A stretch of DNA of 64,000 bases from Pseudomonas sp. 8Z (GCF_902506535.1 NZ_LR733825.1:957090-1021089), one strand, 5' to 3'. Numbered from the stretch's first letter, positions 19,553-29,953 are shown. Numbers and translations: made by a program. The notes: generated from the sequence alone by a model not told the origin.

Positions 19553-20349
19553 CAGAAATCTCCAAACATCAAAGCGGTCAGAATGAAGTCCAGCCCAAGC
19601 ACGGCCAGCGAGGCGTACACCACAGTACGTGTGGTGGCACGGCTGATACCCTCGGACGTGGGCTCGCAGTCGTAACCCTGAAACACCGCGATCCAGGTCA
19701 CCACGAATGCGAAGACGATGCTCTTGATCACGCCATTGAGCACGTCGTCATAAAAAGAAACACTGTTCTGCATATTGGCCCAGAACGAGCCCTCGTAGAC
19801 CCCGAGCCAGTCCACGGCGACCATGGCCCCACCCCAGATACCCACCACGCAGAAAATCATCGCCAGCAGTGGCATGGAAATGAAACCTGCCCACAGGCGC
19901 GGCGCGACGATGTACTTGAGCGGGTCGACACCGATCATCTCCAGACTGGAGAGCTGCTCGGTGGACTTCATATTGCCGATCTCGGCGGTCAGTGCCGAAC
20001 CGGCACGCCCGGCGAACAGCAAGGCCGTGACCACCGGCCCCAGCTCACGCAACAGCGTAAGAGCGACCATCTGTCCAACCGCCTGCTCAGAACCATAGCT
20101 GACCAGAATGTTGTAACCCTGCAGCGCCAGCACCATGCCGATAAAGACGCCGGACACCACGATGATCGCCAGCGACAGCACACCCACCGAGTAAAGCTGC
20201 TTGATCAGTAGCTGCAATGGCTTGCCGGCACTGCTACGCCCGAAGACAGCATGAGCGAGAAAGAGCACCGAGCGCCCCAACGTCGCCACCACATCGATAC
20301 CCGCGCGGCCGAACAGGCGCAGCCGTTCTAGTGGAGAAGTCCTACGCAT
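19552..20349 (-). CDS. mlaE: MlaE, permease subunit of the Mla ABC transporter
   Basis: A 265-residue multi-spanning permease. It has five or so hydrophobic helices and the MlaE-family coupling region [20 protein letters not shown] followed by [16 protein letters not shown]. MlaE dimers with MlaF, MlaB and MlaD move phospholipids to maintain outer-membrane asymmetry. Its start overlaps the mlaF stop (TAATG) and its stop overlaps the mlaD start. Confidence 0.96.
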   Translation of the reverse strand: MRRTSPLERLRLFGRAGIDVVATLGRSVLFLAHAVFGRSSAGKPLQLLIKQLYSVGVLSLAIIVVSGVFIGMVLALQGYNILVSYGSEQAVGQMVALTLLRELGPVVTALLFAGRAGSALTAEIGNMKSTEQLSSLEMIGVDPLKYIVAPRLWAGFISMPLLAMIFCVVGIWGGAMVAVDWLGVYEGSFWANMQNSVSFYDDVLNGVIKSIVFAFVVTWIAVFQGYDCEPTSEGISRATTRTVVYASLAVLGLDFILTALMFGDF

Positions 20350-21158
20350 TACAGTTTCCCCAATAGATCATCGCGGTAATCAGTCGCCGGATAATGGAAC
20401 GGCACCGGCCCATCAGGAATTCCCTTCATGAACTGACGGATACGTGGATTATCGGAGTTCATCAGCTCGGTCGGCGTTCCCTGACCCAACACCTGAGCAT
20501 CACCAACCACATAAATGTAATCGGCAATGCTGGCGGTCTCAGCCAGGTCATGCGAGACCACCACACTGGTAATGCCCAACGCATCATTGAGCAGGCGAAT
20601 GAGCCGTACCAGAACACCCATGGCAATAGGGTCCTGGCCGACGAAAGGCTCGTCATACAACAAAATCTGCGGGTCTAGAGCGATAGCACGCGCCAGGGCC
20701 ACACGGCGCTTCATGCCACCAGACAACTCATCGGGCATCAGCTCGATGGCGCCACGCAGACCAACGGCCTGCAACTTGAGCAGCACAATGTCACGAATCA
20801 TTTCTTCCGGGAGCTGGGTGTGCACGCGCAGGGGAAAGGCGACGTTTTCGAACACATCAAGATCGGTGAACAGCGCACCACTTTGAAACAGCACGCCCAT
20901 CTGTTTACGCATGTCGAACAGCGCTTCACGCGACAACGTGGGCAGGCTTACCCCGGCGACTCGAATATCACCGGCAGAAGGCCGTAGTTCGGCGGCAATA
21001 AGCCGCAGCAACGTCGTTTTACCGCAACCAGACGGCCCCATGATGCCGGTGACCTTGCCGCGCGGAATACGGATATCGACGTTGTCGAAAATCGCACGCG
21101 CACCACGCCGGAAACTGACGCCTTGCAGCTCAATTGCGTAATCGTGTTCGGCGCTCAT
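20349..21158 (-). CDS. mlaF: MlaF, ATPase subunit of the Mla ABC transporter
   Basis: A 269-residue ABC ATPase with Walker [13 protein letters not shown], signature [15 protein letters not shown] and Walker [14 protein letters not shown]. The first and promoter-proximal gene of mlaFEDCB, with AAGGAG before the ATG. The C-terminal extension ([19 protein letters not shown]) is typical of MlaF and mediates the dimer handshake. Loss of Mla in pseudomonads raises sensitivity to SDS/EDTA and membrane stress (family knowledge). It is divergent from kdsD across about 250 nt. Confidence 0.97.
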   Translation of the reverse strand: MSAEHDYAIELQGVSFRRGARAIFDNVDIRIPRGKVTGIMGPSGCGKTTLLRLIAAELRPSAGDIRVAGVSLPTLSREALFDMRKQMGVLFQSGALFTDLDVFENVAFPLRVHTQLPEEMIRDIVLLKLQAVGLRGAIELMPDELSGGMKRRVALARAIALDPQILLYDEPFVGQDPIAMGVLVRLIRLLNDALGITSVVVSHDLAETASIADYIYVVGDAQVLGQGTPTELMNSDNPRIRQFMKGIPDGPVPFHYPATDYRDDLLGKL

Positions 21159-21362
21159 CTAGACTCCTTTGAAATTCAAGCCTTCCTGGCAGACGCCACC
21201 TCCCATGCATGGAGACACAGCTACTGGATGGCTGAAATGGCCGCGGACTATAGCATTTGCCATACAAAGGGCCCAGCATGCCGGTTTTTCACGTTCAGAT
21301 TCGCGACAGCTTTGCGAGCCAATCTACATTTTGTAGAAGGTGAGCAGGACACGCTTTATCGG

Positions 21363-21368
21363 TATAAT
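21363..21368 (+). promoter_or_regulatory. Candidate -10 of the kdsD-lpt operon
   Basis: A perfect TATAAT lies 37 nt upstream of the kdsD ATG; no clear -35 hexamer is present at the right distance. The 247-bp mlaF/kdsD intergenic region holds no other clear feature. Confidence 0.4.
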
Positions 21369-21405
21369 CTCCGCCTTTTTCGCAAGAAGCAGCTAACGCC
21401 CTCCC

Positions 21406-22380
21406 ATGAATAAGAGCCACGACCTGATCGAAACAGCCCGCCGCACCATCCGCATGGAAATCGACGCGGTGCAGGAACTGCTGCCGCGCATCGATAACGA
21501 CTTTGTCAAAGCTTGCGAAATGATCCTGCAAGCCAAGGGTCGCGTGGTTGTAGTGGGCATGGGCAAATCCGGGCACATTGGCAACAAGATCGCCGCGACC
21601 CTGGCCAGCACCGGTACAGCGGCTTTTTTCGTACACCCGGCCGAAGCCAGCCACGGCGACATGGGCATGATTACCCGTGACGACATCGTCCTGGCCCTTT
21701 CTAACTCCGGTAGCACCGCCGAGATCGTCACCCTGCTGCCGTTGATCAAGCGCCTCGGCATCCAAATGATCAGTATGACCGGCAACCCGGAATCGCCGCT
21801 GGCCAAGGCCGCTGAGGTCAATCTGGATGCCCGTGTTTCGCAGGAAGCCTGCCCACTGAACCTGGCGCCCACCTCTTCCACCACAGCCAGCCTGGTACTG
21901 GGCGACGCCCTGGCCATCGCCCTACTGGAAGCCCGCGGCTTCACTGCCGAAGACTTTGCGTTCTCCCATCCAGGCGGTGCCCTGGGTCGTCGCCTGCTGC
22001 TCAAAGTGGAGCACGTCATGCACGCCGGTGACACACTGCCCTTGGTACAGCGCGGCACCAGCCTGCGTGACGCCCTACTGGAAATGACCCAAAAGAGCCT
22101 GGGCATGACTGCCGTACTGGAAAGCGATGGCCGCCTGGCCGGCATCTTCACCGATGGCGACCTACGCCGGGCGCTGGACAAAGGCATCGACGTGCGTGAC
22201 GCAAAAATCGATGAGGTCATGACCGCCCACGGTAAGACCGTGCATGCAGAAATGCTCGCGGCAGAGGCCCTGAAAATCATGGAAGACAACAAGATTAGCG
22301 CCTTGGTGGTGGTCGACGAAGAAGATCGCCCGGTTGGCGCCTTTAATCTCGGCGATCTGCTACGCGCAGGAGTGATGTGA
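21406..22380 (+). CDS. kdsD: D-arabinose 5-phosphate isomerase
   Basis: A 324-residue isomerase making arabinose-5-P from ribulose-5-P, the first step of Kdo synthesis for LPS. The N-terminal SIS sugar-phosphate domain (about 35-200) contains GMGKSGHIGNK, and two CBS domains (about 205-324) follow, ending PVGAFNLGDLLRAGVM. It heads a rightward operon with kdsC and lptCAB, and its stop overlaps the kdsC start (TGATG). Confidence 0.97.
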   Translation: MNKSHDLIETARRTIRMEIDAVQELLPRIDNDFVKACEMILQAKGRVVVVGMGKSGHIGNKIAATLASTGTAAFFVHPAEASHGDMGMITRDDIVLALSNSGSTAEIVTLLPLIKRLGIQMISMTGNPESPLAKAAEVNLDARVSQEACPLNLAPTSSTTASLVLGDALAIALLEARGFTAEDFAFSHPGGALGRRLLLKVEHVMHAGDTLPLVQRGTSLRDALLEMTQKSLGMTAVLESDGRLAGIFTDGDLRRALDKGIDVRDAKIDEVMTAHGKTVHAEMLAAEALKIMEDNKISALVVVDEEDRPVGAFNLGDLLRAGVM

Positions 22381-22901
22381 TGAATAGTTTGTTGCAGCGT
22401 GCTCGTGACGTGAAACTGGCCGTATTCGACGTCGATGGCGTCCTGACCGATGGCCGCCTGTACTTTCTCGAAGACGGCAGCGAGTTCAAGACCTTCAACA
22501 CCCTAGACGGCCATGGCATCAAAATGCTGATGGCCTCAGGGGTACGCACCGCCATCATCAGTGGCCGCAAGACACCAGTAGTCGAGCGCCGCGCCAACAA
22601 CCTTGGTATCCAGCACCTGTTTCAGGGACGCGAAGACAAACTCGTCGTACTCGACGGCCTGCTCGCCGAACTCGGCCTAAGCTATGAGCAAGTCGCTTAT
22701 CTCGGTGATGATTTGCCGGACCTGCCAGTCATTCGTCGGGTCGGCCTCGGCATGGCAGTGGCAAGCGCCGATGGCTTCGTGCGTCAGCACGCTCACGGCG
22801 TGACCCAAGCTCGCGGCGGCGAAGGCGCCGCCCGCGAATTTTGCGAACTGATCATGCGCGCCCAAGGCACGCTAGATGCGGCCCAAGCCGCTTACCTGTA
22901 G
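22380..22901 (+). CDS. kdsC: 3-deoxy-D-manno-octulosonate-8-phosphate phosphatase
   Basis: A 173-residue HAD-superfamily phosphatase releasing Kdo from Kdo-8-P. The DxD nucleophile motif is VFDVDGVLTDG near residue 15, motif II is ISGRKTPVVERRA, and motif IV is YLGDDLPDLPV. The ATG at 22380 has AGGAG 7 nt upstream and overlaps the kdsD stop; a GTG three bases earlier is the alternative. Confidence 0.96.
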   Translation: MNSLLQRARDVKLAVFDVDGVLTDGRLYFLEDGSEFKTFNTLDGHGIKMLMASGVRTAIISGRKTPVVERRANNLGIQHLFQGREDKLVVLDGLLAELGLSYEQVAYLGDDLPDLPVIRRVGLGMAVASADGFVRQHAHGVTQARGGEGAAREFCELIMRAQGTLDAAQAAYL

Positions 22902-22909
22902 GGCACAGC

Positions 22910-23476
22910 ATGCCGCGCAAAGCACTCAACCTCCTGATTTTCGCCCTGATCGCCGTACTGGTCGGCGCACTGGGCTACTGGAATATCGCGCCGGAAAACG
23001 CGCGCACCGCACAGCAGGCGGGCAGTGACGATATCGTTGATTTCTATGCCGTCGGCGCCCATACCGTACAGTTTCAAGACGACGGCAAACTGCATTACCG
23101 CATGACTGCCGACAAGCTTGAGCACATCAAGAGTAGCGACATTACCCAGGTCGAGAACCCCAAACTGGATCTCTACCGCGGCACCGAACTGCCCTGGAAA
23201 GTCACCAGCCAACGCGCTGAAGTGTCCCCGGGCGGCAACGAAGTCGAATTGATCGACGATGTACGCATCGCCCGTACCGACGCCAAGAATCGTCCGACCA
23301 TCATCACCAGCAGCCGCATGACCGTGATTCCTGACAAGGAATATGCGCAGACCGAGCAAGCCGTTAGAATCGTCGCGGCCAATGGGGTGACCACGGCACA
23401 AGGAATGAAAGCGTACTTGAATGACGGCAGGATGATCCTGCAGTCCAACGTAAGAGGCCAGCATGAGGTTCGTTAA
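22910..23476 (+). CDS. lptC: LptC, LPS export system inner-membrane bridge protein
   Basis: A 188-residue bitopic protein with an N-terminal transmembrane helix (LNLLIFALIAVLVGALGYW, residues 6-24) and a periplasmic beta-jellyroll (VGAHTVQFQDDGKLHYRMTA and following). LptC links the LptB2FG transporter to LptA in the trans-envelope LPS bridge; lptF and lptG are not in the window. The ATG is 8 nt after the kdsC stop. Its 3' end overlaps lptA by 14 nt. Confidence 0.94.
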   Translation: MPRKALNLLIFALIAVLVGALGYWNIAPENARTAQQAGSDDIVDFYAVGAHTVQFQDDGKLHYRMTADKLEHIKSSDITQVENPKLDLYRGTELPWKVTSQRAEVSPGGNEVELIDDVRIARTDAKNRPTIITSSRMTVIPDKEYAQTEQAVRIVAANGVTTAQGMKAYLNDGRMILQSNVRGQHEVR

Positions 23477-24002
23477 TACCCTCCCCCTGATTTTCAGCCT
23501 CGGCGCCGCATTGGGAAGCGCGGCCGCCTGGGCCTTGCCCTCCGATCGCGACCAGCCGATCCGCATTCAGGCCGATACGGCTGAACTGGATGACAAGCAG
23601 GGCGTGGCGGTCTATCGCGGCGACGTAGTCATCACTCAGGGCACCCTGAAAATCACCGGTGATACCGTCACCATCACGCAGACTGCCAGCGGCGACGTTG
23701 ACGTTTTCACCTCGGTAGGCAACCTGGCCTATTACGAGCAGAAGCCTGCGGTGGACAAGGAAATCGTCAAGGCCTACGGCAAAACCATCCAGTACTTCGC
23801 CAGCAATGAGCGCATCGTACTGATCGACCAAGCCAAGGTGATTCAGGAAGGCAACACCTTCGAAGGCGAGAAGATCGTCTACGACACCCGCCGCCAGATC
23901 GTCAACGCAGGCCGCGCCACCGGTAACAATGTAAGCATGCCGCGCCCACGCATCGACATGGTTATCCAACCGAAGAACAAGCCCGCGGATCAACAGCAGT
24001 AA
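23463..24002 (+). CDS. lptA: LptA (LptH), periplasmic LPS bridge protein
   Basis: A 179-residue secreted protein; the signal peptide [20 protein letters not shown] ends near AWALPSDRD. It has the OstA/LptA jellyroll with [20 protein letters not shown] and an extended C-terminal tail. It oligomerises between LptC and LptD to carry LPS across the periplasm; in P. aeruginosa the orthologue is called LptH. It overlaps lptC by 14 nt and lptB by one base, so it is coupled on both sides. Confidence 0.95.
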   Translation: MRFVNTLPLIFSLGAALGSAAAWALPSDRDQPIRIQADTAELDDKQGVAVYRGDVVITQGTLKITGDTVTITQTASGDVDVFTSVGNLAYYEQKPAVDKEIVKAYGKTIQYFASNERIVLIDQAKVIQEGNTFEGEKIVYDTRRQIVNAGRATGNNVSMPRPRIDMVIQPKNKPADQQQ

Positions 24003-24727
24003 TGGCCACTCTCAAAGCTCAGCACCTGGCCAAGAGCTATAAAGGTCGCCAGGTCGTACGTGATGTCAGCCTGAATATCGAAAGCGGGCAGATTGTCGGC
24101 CTACTCGGCCCCAACGGCGCAGGCAAGACCACCTGCTTCTACATGATCGTCGGCCTGGTACGCGCCGATCAGGGGCGCGTCCTGATCGACGACCTCGACG
24201 TCAGCCACCAACCCATGCATGGCCGCGCCCGAGCAGGCGTTGGCTACCTGCCTCAGGAAGCCTCGATCTTCCGCAAACTGTCGGTGGCCGACAACATCAT
24301 GGCCATTCTCGAAACCCGCAAAGACCTGGATCGTTCCGGTCGCCAGGCGGAGTTGGAAAACCTACTGCAGGAATTCCATATCCACCACATTGCCGACAGC
24401 CTGGGCATGAGCCTGTCAGGCGGCGAACGACGCCGCGTGGAGATCGCCCGCGCCCTAGCCACCAATCCCAAGTTCATCCTGCTCGACGAACCCTTCGCTG
24501 GTGTGGACCCGATTTCGGTGGGCGACATCAAACAGATCATCCACCACCTCAAGGCCAAGGGCATCGGCATCCTGATTACCGATCACAACGTGCGCGAGAC
24601 CCTGGACATCTGCGAGACAGCCTACATCGTCAATGACGGTCAGCTAATCGCCGAAGGCGACGCCCAAACCATCCTCGCCAACCAGACGGTAAAAGATGTG
24701 TACCTGGGGCACGAGTTCCGCCTGTAA
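24002..24727 (+). CDS. lptB: LptB, ATPase of the LPS export ABC transporter
   Basis: A 241-residue ABC ATPase. Walker A is [13 protein letters not shown], the signature is [15 protein letters not shown], Walker B is [13 protein letters not shown] and the H-loop is [11 protein letters not shown]. It powers LPS extraction by LptFG. The start overlaps the lptA stop (TAATG). It is the last gene of the kdsDC-lptCAB block, 136 nt ahead of rpoN, a linkage conserved across proteobacteria. Confidence 0.98.
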   Translation: MATLKAQHLAKSYKGRQVVRDVSLNIESGQIVGLLGPNGAGKTTCFYMIVGLVRADQGRVLIDDLDVSHQPMHGRARAGVGYLPQEASIFRKLSVADNIMAILETRKDLDRSGRQAELENLLQEFHIHHIADSLGMSLSGGERRRVEIARALATNPKFILLDEPFAGVDPISVGDIKQIIHHLKAKGIGILITDHNVRETLDICETAYIVNDGQLIAEGDAQTILANQTVKDVYLGHEFRL

Positions 24728-24795
24728 ATCGCTCGGATTTGCATTACAGAAATAAGGCAACCCCTAGGCAAACGAGCGATTTTCAGGCATATAAT
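24726..24795 (+). promoter_or_regulatory. lptB-rpoN intergenic control region (long-range stem and -10)
   Basis: AAATCGCTCG (24726-24735) is complementary to CGAGCGATTT (24773-24782), giving a 10-bp stem with a 37-nt loop and a short T-run. It is immediately followed by CATATAATTT with TATAAT at 24790-24795, a possible rpoN promoter -10. No good -35 is seen. The stem could act as an attenuator or weak terminator between lptB and rpoN. Confidence 0.4.
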
Positions 24796-24863
24796 TTGCT
24801 TCCTGGCGGCGCTTCGGCGCCCTGATGTGGAAGGCGTAACTCGCCAGTAAATTAAGGTCTGCA

Positions 24864-26357
24864 ATGAAACCTTCGCTAGTCCTCAAGATGGGCCAGCAGC
24901 TGACGATGACACCGCAGCTGCAACAGGCTATCCGCCTCCTCCAACTGTCGACCCTGGATCTTCAGCAGGAAATCCAAGAGGCACTGGAATCCAATCCCAT
25001 GCTCGAGCGCCAGGAAGATGGCGACGACTTCGATAACAGCGATCCGATGGCCGACGGCGCGGAAAGCGCCTCCCCAGCTCAGCCCAAGGAAGACAGCTTT
25101 CAGGAAACCACACCGACCGTGGACAACCTGGAAGATGGCGAATGGAACGAGCGCATTCCCAATGAACTACCTGTCGATACCGCCTGGGAAGACATCTACC
25201 AGACCAGCGCCAGCAGCCTGCCCAGCAATGACGATGACGAGTGGGACTTCACCACGCGTACTTCCGGTGGCGAAAGCCTGCAGAGCCACCTGCTCTGGCA
25301 ACTCAACCTGGCGCCGATGTCGGACAAGGATCGCCTGATCGCCTCCACCCTCATCGACTGCATCAACAACGATGGCTACCTCGAAGAAACCCTCGAGGAA
25401 GTCACCGACTCCTTCGACCCTGAGCTGGACATCGAACTCGATGAAGTGGAAGTCGTCCTACACCGCATCCAGCAGTTCGAACCAGCCGGTATCGGCGCGC
25501 GCAACCTGCGCGAATGCCTGCTGCTGCAGTTGCGCCAATTGCCTGCCAGTACGCCCTGGCTGAACGAAACCCAGCGCCTGGTCAGTGATCATCTGGAACT
25601 GCTCGGCAGCCGCGACTATGCCCAATTGATGCGCCGCACCAAGCTCAAGGAAGACGAGCTCAAGCAGGTCATCGATCTGATCCAGCGCCTCAACCCGCGC
25701 CCAGGCTCACAGATTGAGTCGAGCGAGCCGGAGTACGTGGTGCCAGATGTGATCGTGCGCAAGCACAACGAGCGCTGGCTGGTGGAGCTGAACCAAGAAG
25801 CCATGCCGCGCCTGCGCGTCAATGCGCAGTACGCAGGCTTCGTCAAACGCGCCGACTCCAGCGCCGATAACACCTTCATGCGCAACCAGTTGCAGGAAGC
25901 ACGCTGGTTCATCAAGAGCCTGCAAAGCCGCAACGAGACCCTGATGAAGGTGGCCACGCAGATAGTCGAACATCAGCGCGGCTTCCTCGACTACGGCGAC
26001 GAGGCAATGAAACCGCTGGTGCTGCATGACATCGCAGAGGCGGTGGGCATGCACGAGTCGACCATCTCGCGTGTTACTACACAGAAGTTCATGCATACGC
26101 CGCGCGGTATTTACGAGCTGAAATACTTCTTCTCCAGCCACGTCAGCACCTCCGAAGGCGGCGAATGCTCGTCCACCGCGATCCGCGCGATCATCAAAAA
26201 ACTGGTCGCCGCAGAAAACGCGAAAAAGCCGTTGAGCGACAGCAAGATCGCTGGTTTACTGGAAGCACAAGGCATCCAGGTCGCCCGTCGGACGGTTGCC
26301 AAATACCGCGAGTCTCTCGGTATCGCGCCGTCCAGTGAACGCAAGCGCCTGATGTAA
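24864..26357 (+). CDS. rpoN: RNA polymerase sigma-54 factor
   Basis: A 497-residue sigma-54. Region I (1-50) is glutamine/leucine rich ([20 protein letters not shown]). Region II (about 50-120) is acidic. The core-binding domain follows, then the HTH ([17 protein letters not shown]), and the C-terminal RpoN box [10 protein letters not shown] that contacts the -24 element. It directs nitrogen, motility and many other genes through enhancer-binding proteins. AAGG lies 7 nt before the ATG. It is followed by the nitrogen-PTS genes in the canonical rpoN-hpf-ptsN-rapZ-ptsO order. Confidence 0.98.
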   Translation: MKPSLVLKMGQQLTMTPQLQQAIRLLQLSTLDLQQEIQEALESNPMLERQEDGDDFDNSDPMADGAESASPAQPKEDSFQETTPTVDNLEDGEWNERIPNELPVDTAWEDIYQTSASSLPSNDDDEWDFTTRTSGGESLQSHLLWQLNLAPMSDKDRLIASTLIDCINNDGYLEETLEEVTDSFDPELDIELDEVEVVLHRIQQFEPAGIGARNLRECLLLQLRQLPASTPWLNETQRLVSDHLELLGSRDYAQLMRRTKLKEDELKQVIDLIQRLNPRPGSQIESSEPEYVVPDVIVRKHNERWLVELNQEAMPRLRVNAQYAGFVKRADSSADNTFMRNQLQEARWFIKSLQSRNETLMKVATQIVEHQRGFLDYGDEAMKPLVLHDIAEAVGMHESTISRVTTQKFMHTPRGIYELKYFFSSHVSTSEGGECSSTAIRAIIKKLVAAENAKKPLSDSKIAGLLEAQGIQVARRTVAKYRESLGIAPSSERKRLM

Positions 26358-26403
26358 GCAAGACAGACTGATCGCACACGCGAGCAGGCCACGGTGTTCC
26401 GGC

Positions 26404-26426
26404 GGTGGGCCGATTTCTGGCCCACC
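26404..26426. other. Intercistronic hairpin rpoN-hpf
   Basis: GGTGGGCC pairs with GGCCCACC around a 7-nt loop, with no U-tract. It may be a processing or stability element in the rpoN-hpf mRNA. Confidence 0.5.
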
Positions 26427-26456
26427 ACTTACACAAGGCAACAAGGAGAAAGCGGT

Positions 26457-26765
26457 ATGCAAGTCAACATCAGTGGACATCAGCTGGATGTGACCGACGC
26501 CCTGCGTGACTATATCGGCGAGAAACTGGGCCGACTGGAACGCCACTTCGACAAGATCACCAATGTTCAGGTGATCATGGAGGTCGAGAAGCTCAAGCAA
26601 AAGATCGAAGCCACCCTTCACGTTGCCGGCGGTGAGGTTGTCGCCAACGCTGAGCATACGGATATGTACGCTGCAATCGACCTGCTGGCCGACAAACTCG
26701 ACCGTCAACTCATCAAGCACAAGGAAAAGCAGCTCGACCGCCTGCAAGGCGCTACAGCCCGCTGA
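26457..26765 (+). CDS. hpf: Ribosome hibernation promoting factor (short form)
   Basis: A 102-residue short HPF. Family motifs are MQVNISGHQLDVTDALRDYI, the IEATLHVAGG strand and the conserved DMYAAIDLLADKLDRQLIKH. It binds the 30S decoding region to inactivate ribosomes in stationary phase. In P. aeruginosa HPF maintains ribosomes in starved cells. The ATG at 26457 has AAGGAGAA upstream. Confidence 0.95.
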   Translation: MQVNISGHQLDVTDALRDYIGEKLGRLERHFDKITNVQVIMEVEKLKQKIEATLHVAGGEVVANAEHTDMYAAIDLLADKLDRQLIKHKEKQLDRLQGATAR

Positions 26766-26777
26766 CATTTCCCCTCC

Positions 26778-27242
26778 ATGATCCGACTTGAAAACATCCT
26801 GACCCCCGGCCGTTCCCTGGTGAACGTGCCGGGCGGCAGCAAGAAGCGCGTGCTCGAACAGATCGCCAGCCTGGTTGCCCGCGATCTCTCCGACCTGGAC
26901 AACCAGGACATCTACGAAAGCCTCATTGCCCGCGAGAAACTCGGTTCTACCGGTTTCGGCAATGGCATCGCCATTCCTCACTGCCGCCTAGCTGGCTGCA
27001 GCGCCCCGATCAGTGCTCTGCTGCGCCTCGATACGGCGGTCGACTTCGACGCCATCGACGGAGCCCCGGTGGATTTGCTGTTCGTGCTGCTAGTACCGGA
27101 GGCTGCTACCGACGCCCACCTCGAACTCCTGCGCCAGATCGCCAGCATGCTCGACCGCCAGGACGTCCGCGAGCGCCTGCGCCAGGCACCGACCAGCGAC
27201 GCGCTTTATCAGGTCGTCGTGGATATCCAGAACGGTCAATGA
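26778..27242 (+). CDS. ptsN: Nitrogen-regulatory EIIA (PTS-Ntr IIA component)
   Basis: A 154-residue EIIA-Ntr. The phosphorylated histidine is H68 in GIAIPHCRL. It accepts phosphate from NPr (ptsO, two genes downstream) in the PTS-Ntr chain, whose first enzyme EI-Ntr (ptsP) is elsewhere. The phosphorylation state modulates potassium transport, nitrogen and carbon responses. Its stop overlaps the rapZ start. Confidence 0.97.
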   Translation: MIRLENILTPGRSLVNVPGGSKKRVLEQIASLVARDLSDLDNQDIYESLIAREKLGSTGFGNGIAIPHCRLAGCSAPISALLRLDTAVDFDAIDGAPVDLLFVLLVPEAATDAHLELLRQIASMLDRQDVRERLRQAPTSDALYQVVVDIQNGQ

Positions 27243-28102
27243 CCATGCGCCTGATCATCGTCAGTGGTCGCTCCGGCTCAGGCAAGAGCACCGCCCTCGA
27301 TGTCCTCGAAGACAACGGCTTTTATTGCATCGACAACCTGCCGGCCAGCCTGCTGCCGGATCTGGCTGAACGATTCCTGCCGCATAGCGACCTGATGCTA
27401 CCGCAGGTCGCGGTCTCCATAGACGCCCGCAACCTGCTTAGCCAGTTACGCCGTTTTCCAGAGCTACTGAGCGAGGTCAACAAGCACGGCATCCGCTGCG
27501 AGGTGCTCTACCTCGATGCCGAAGACGACACCTTACTCAAACGCTTCTCGGAAACCCGCAGGCGCCACCCGCTAACCAACGACAATCGCTCGTTGGCCGA
27601 AGCCATCGCCTACGAGACGCAACTGCTGGCCCCGATAATCGACCTCGCCGACCTGCGAATCGACACTACTCGCCTGAACCTCTATCAACTGCGCGACACC
27701 CTCAAGCTGCGCCTGTTGGGCCAGGCCCAGACGGGCACAGCCTTTCTCGTCGAATCCTTTGGCTTCAAGCGCGGCATGCCCGTGGACGCTGATTTGGTGT
27801 TCGACGCGCGCTGCCTGCCCAACCCCTACTGGAAACCTGAACTGCGCGACTTTTCCGGGCTCGATCAGCCGGTTATCGACTACCTCGCCGCTCAGCCGGA
27901 AGTCGAGGAGATGTATCAGGACATCCTTGCCTATCTGGACAAATGGCTACCGCGTTTCGCCGCAAGCAATCGTGCTTACGTGACCGTCGCCATTGGCTGT
28001 ACCGGTGGTCATCACCGCTCGGTCTATCTGGCCAGTCGCTTGAGCGAAGCACTAAAGCGGTCACTAAAGAACATTCAGGTTCGTCACCGCGACCTCAGCT
28101 AA
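27239..28102 (+). CDS. rapZ: RNase adapter protein RapZ
   Basis: A 287-residue P-loop protein with Walker [19 protein letters not shown] and the conserved [12 protein letters not shown] region near the C-terminus. E. coli RapZ binds GlcN6P and targets the sRNA GlmZ to RNase E. Whether Pseudomonas, which lacks a clear GlmZ, uses it the same way is unclear. The ATG at 27239 overlaps the ptsN stop (ATGA); a second in-frame ATG at 27245 is equally plausible. Confidence 0.93.
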   Translation: MTMRLIIVSGRSGSGKSTALDVLEDNGFYCIDNLPASLLPDLAERFLPHSDLMLPQVAVSIDARNLLSQLRRFPELLSEVNKHGIRCEVLYLDAEDDTLLKRFSETRRRHPLTNDNRSLAEAIAYETQLLAPIIDLADLRIDTTRLNLYQLRDTLKLRLLGQAQTGTAFLVESFGFKRGMPVDADLVFDARCLPNPYWKPELRDFSGLDQPVIDYLAAQPEVEEMYQDILAYLDKWLPRFAASNRAYVTVAIGCTGGHHRSVYLASRLSEALKRSLKNIQVRHRDLS

Positions 28103-28117
28103 GGAACTTCCGACGCG

Positions 28118-28390
28118 ATGCCAAACCGCGAAATCACCATCATCAACAAGCTTGGCCTGCATGCCCGCGCGGCAGCCAAGTTCGTCGGCGTCGCCAGCCA
28201 ATTTGCCTGCCAGGTGCGTATCGGTCGCAGCAGTGAGAGCCTGGTCGACGGCAAGAGCATCATGGCCGTGATGATGCTGGCCGCTGGCAAGGGCACCAAC
28301 GTGCACCTGCATACCGAAGGCGAGCAGGACCAAGAAGCCATGGCCGCCCTGGTCGCGCTGATCGAAAACTATTTCGACGAAGGCGAATAA
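28118..28390 (+). CDS. ptsO: NPr, HPr-like phosphocarrier of the nitrogen PTS
   Basis: A 90-residue HPr-family protein with active-site H15 in NKLGLHARAAAKFV and the GKSIMAVMMLAAGKG helix around the regulatory serine position. It relays phosphate from EI-Ntr (PtsP) to PtsN. It ends the rpoN-hpf-ptsN-rapZ-ptsO cluster, 15 nt after rapZ, and converges on the ZIP transporter with 25 nt between stops. Confidence 0.96.
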   Translation: MPNREITIINKLGLHARAAAKFVGVASQFACQVRIGRSSESLVDGKSIMAVMMLAAGKGTNVHLHTEGEQDQEAMAALVALIENYFDEGE

Positions 28391-28415
28391 AGCTGCGGCA
28401 CACAGCCAAAGGCAA

Positions 28416-29309
28416 CTAGGCCAAGGCAGTGTCCAGCACCATCATCAAGCAGAATCCCATCGCCAGAGCCCGACTGGCATCGCTGCGATAACCATTGCCG
28501 TGCGATTCAGGAATGATTTCATGAACCACGGCCAACAACATGGCCCCCGCCGCCAGCGCCAGCCCCCAAGGCAAGAGCACCTGCGATACGCCAACCAACC
28601 AGGCACAGATAACCGCGAACAGCGGTTCGACCAGACCGGAAGCAGCGCCTACCAACACCGCGCTACCGCGCTTCATGCCTGCACCAGCCAACACCAGAGC
28701 GACGATCAAACCTTCAGGTACGTCCTGCAAGGCAATGCCGATCGCCAGGCCATCCGCGCCGCTTAGCCCGGCCCCAGCCGCCACTCCGACAGCCATGCCT
28801 TCTGGCACGTTGTGCAGCATGATGGCAATGACGAACAGCACTACGCCCGGCGTCATCTGCGCATAAAGATTCGGTAACCGCTGCCAGTCATCCAGGCAGC
28901 GCCCCAAGCCCAGCAACAATAACGCCCCCAACAGCAGGCCAATACTGGCCAGACCAGCCGCGCCCCAAGGCGTAAAGCCTTGCTCGCCCGCTACATCCAG
29001 CGCTGGCACCAGCAAGGAGAACACGCTGGCGGCCAGCATGACGCCACCGCCGAAACCAAGCAGGCTGTCGCGCCAGCGTTGAGAAAGCTCGCCCATAAAT
29101 AGCACCGGTATCGCGCCCAAGGCCGTACCCGTTGCGCATAGCAAACCGGCCTGCAATGCACGCATCAACTGCGGCTGCACACTCTGGTCGATCAATACTG
29201 CCGCCTGGATAAAAAGCAGCAACCCACCACAGAAGATAATGGTGCCACCGAGCAAATAGCGCATGACCCGACCATTGAGGCCGGGCAAGGTAGTCAGCAG
29301 GCTTCGCAT
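28416..29309 (-). CDS. ZIP-family divalent metal transporter
   Basis: A 297-residue inner-membrane transporter with eight or so hydrophobic helices. ZIP metal-site helices are visible: MLHNVPEGMAVGVAAGAGL and GIALQDVPEGLIVALVLAG, each with H/Q-N/D-x-P-E-G. It starts 20 nt after sodA, so it probably belongs to the Fur-controlled fagA-fumC-orfX-sodA unit, which would suit Mn or Zn import under iron limitation (inference). The ATG at 29309 is chosen; a TTG nine bases earlier is also open and neither has a strong Shine-Dalgarno. The metal is not determinable from sequence. Confidence 0.87.
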   Translation of the reverse strand: MRSLLTTLPGLNGRVMRYLLGGTIIFCGGLLLFIQAAVLIDQSVQPQLMRALQAGLLCATGTALGAIPVLFMGELSQRWRDSLLGFGGGVMLAASVFSLLVPALDVAGEQGFTPWGAAGLASIGLLLGALLLLGLGRCLDDWQRLPNLYAQMTPGVVLFVIAIMLHNVPEGMAVGVAAGAGLSGADGLAIGIALQDVPEGLIVALVLAGAGMKRGSAVLVGAASGLVEPLFAVICAWLVGVSQVLLPWGLALAAGAMLLAVVHEIIPESHGNGYRSDASRALAMGFCLMMVLDTALA

Positions 29310-29329
29310 AACGGTCAATATCTACCCAT

Positions 29330-29941
29330 TCAGCTCAATGCCTGCCGGTATCGGCGCGCTACTTCGGTCCAGTCGATGACGTTGTAGAAGGCGCCGATGT
29401 ATTCCGGGCGACGGTTCTGGTAGCGCAGGTAGTAGGCGTGCTCCCAAACATCCAGACCGAGGATAGGCGTGTTGCCATGCATCAGAGGGCTGTCCTGATT
29501 GGCGCTGCTTTCCACGCTCAGTGTTTTTTCAGGCGTTACGCTAAGCCATGCCCAGCCGCTACCAAAGCGCGTCAATGCTGCCTTGGTGAAGGCCTCCTTG
29601 AATGCATCGAAACCACCGAGTTGGCTGTCGATGGCCGCCGCCAGCTCCCCTTGAGGCACGCCGCCCCCGCGCGGTGACATCACCGCCCAGAACAGCGTGT
29701 GATTGGCATGACCGCCGCCCTGATTGATCAAGGCGCCATGCAGCGCCTGAGGTAATTCGGCCAGGCGCGGCAGCAGCGTCTCCACAGGCTCTTCGGCGTA
29801 TACCGTACCTTCCAGAGCCGCATTGAGGTTATTGATGTAGGTCTGGTGATGCTTGCTGTGATGGATCTCCATGGTTTGCGCATCGATGTGCGGCTCCAGG
29901 GCGTCGTAGGCATAAGGCAAAGCTGGCAAGCTGTGCGGCAT
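29330..29941 (-). CDS. sodA: Superoxide dismutase, manganese type
   Basis: A 203-residue Fe/Mn superoxide dismutase. Metal ligands are the His in [12 protein letters not shown], the His in [11 protein letters not shown], and Asp and His in [27 protein letters not shown] together with the NQDSPLM segment points to the Mn type. In P. aeruginosa this locus (sodM/sodA) is the iron-repressed Mn-SOD made when iron is scarce. A strong AAGGAG precedes the ATG. It is co-transcribed with fumC behind the Fur box at 32251. Confidence 0.95.
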   Translation of the reverse strand: MPHSLPALPYAYDALEPHIDAQTMEIHHSKHHQTYINNLNAALEGTVYAEEPVETLLPRLAELPQALHGALINQGGGHANHTLFWAVMSPRGGGVPQGELAAAIDSQLGGFDAFKEAFTKAALTRFGSGWAWLSVTPEKTLSVESSANQDSPLMHGNTPILGLDVWEHAYYLRYQNRRPEYIGAFYNVIDWTEVARRYRQALS

Positions 29942-29953
29942 GGCGGTTCTCCT

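Noticed and set aside
26404..26426. Hairpin between rpoN and hpf considered as a terminator
   Set aside because: There is no U-tract, and the rpoN-hpf-ptsN linkage argues for read-through; listed as a hairpin only.
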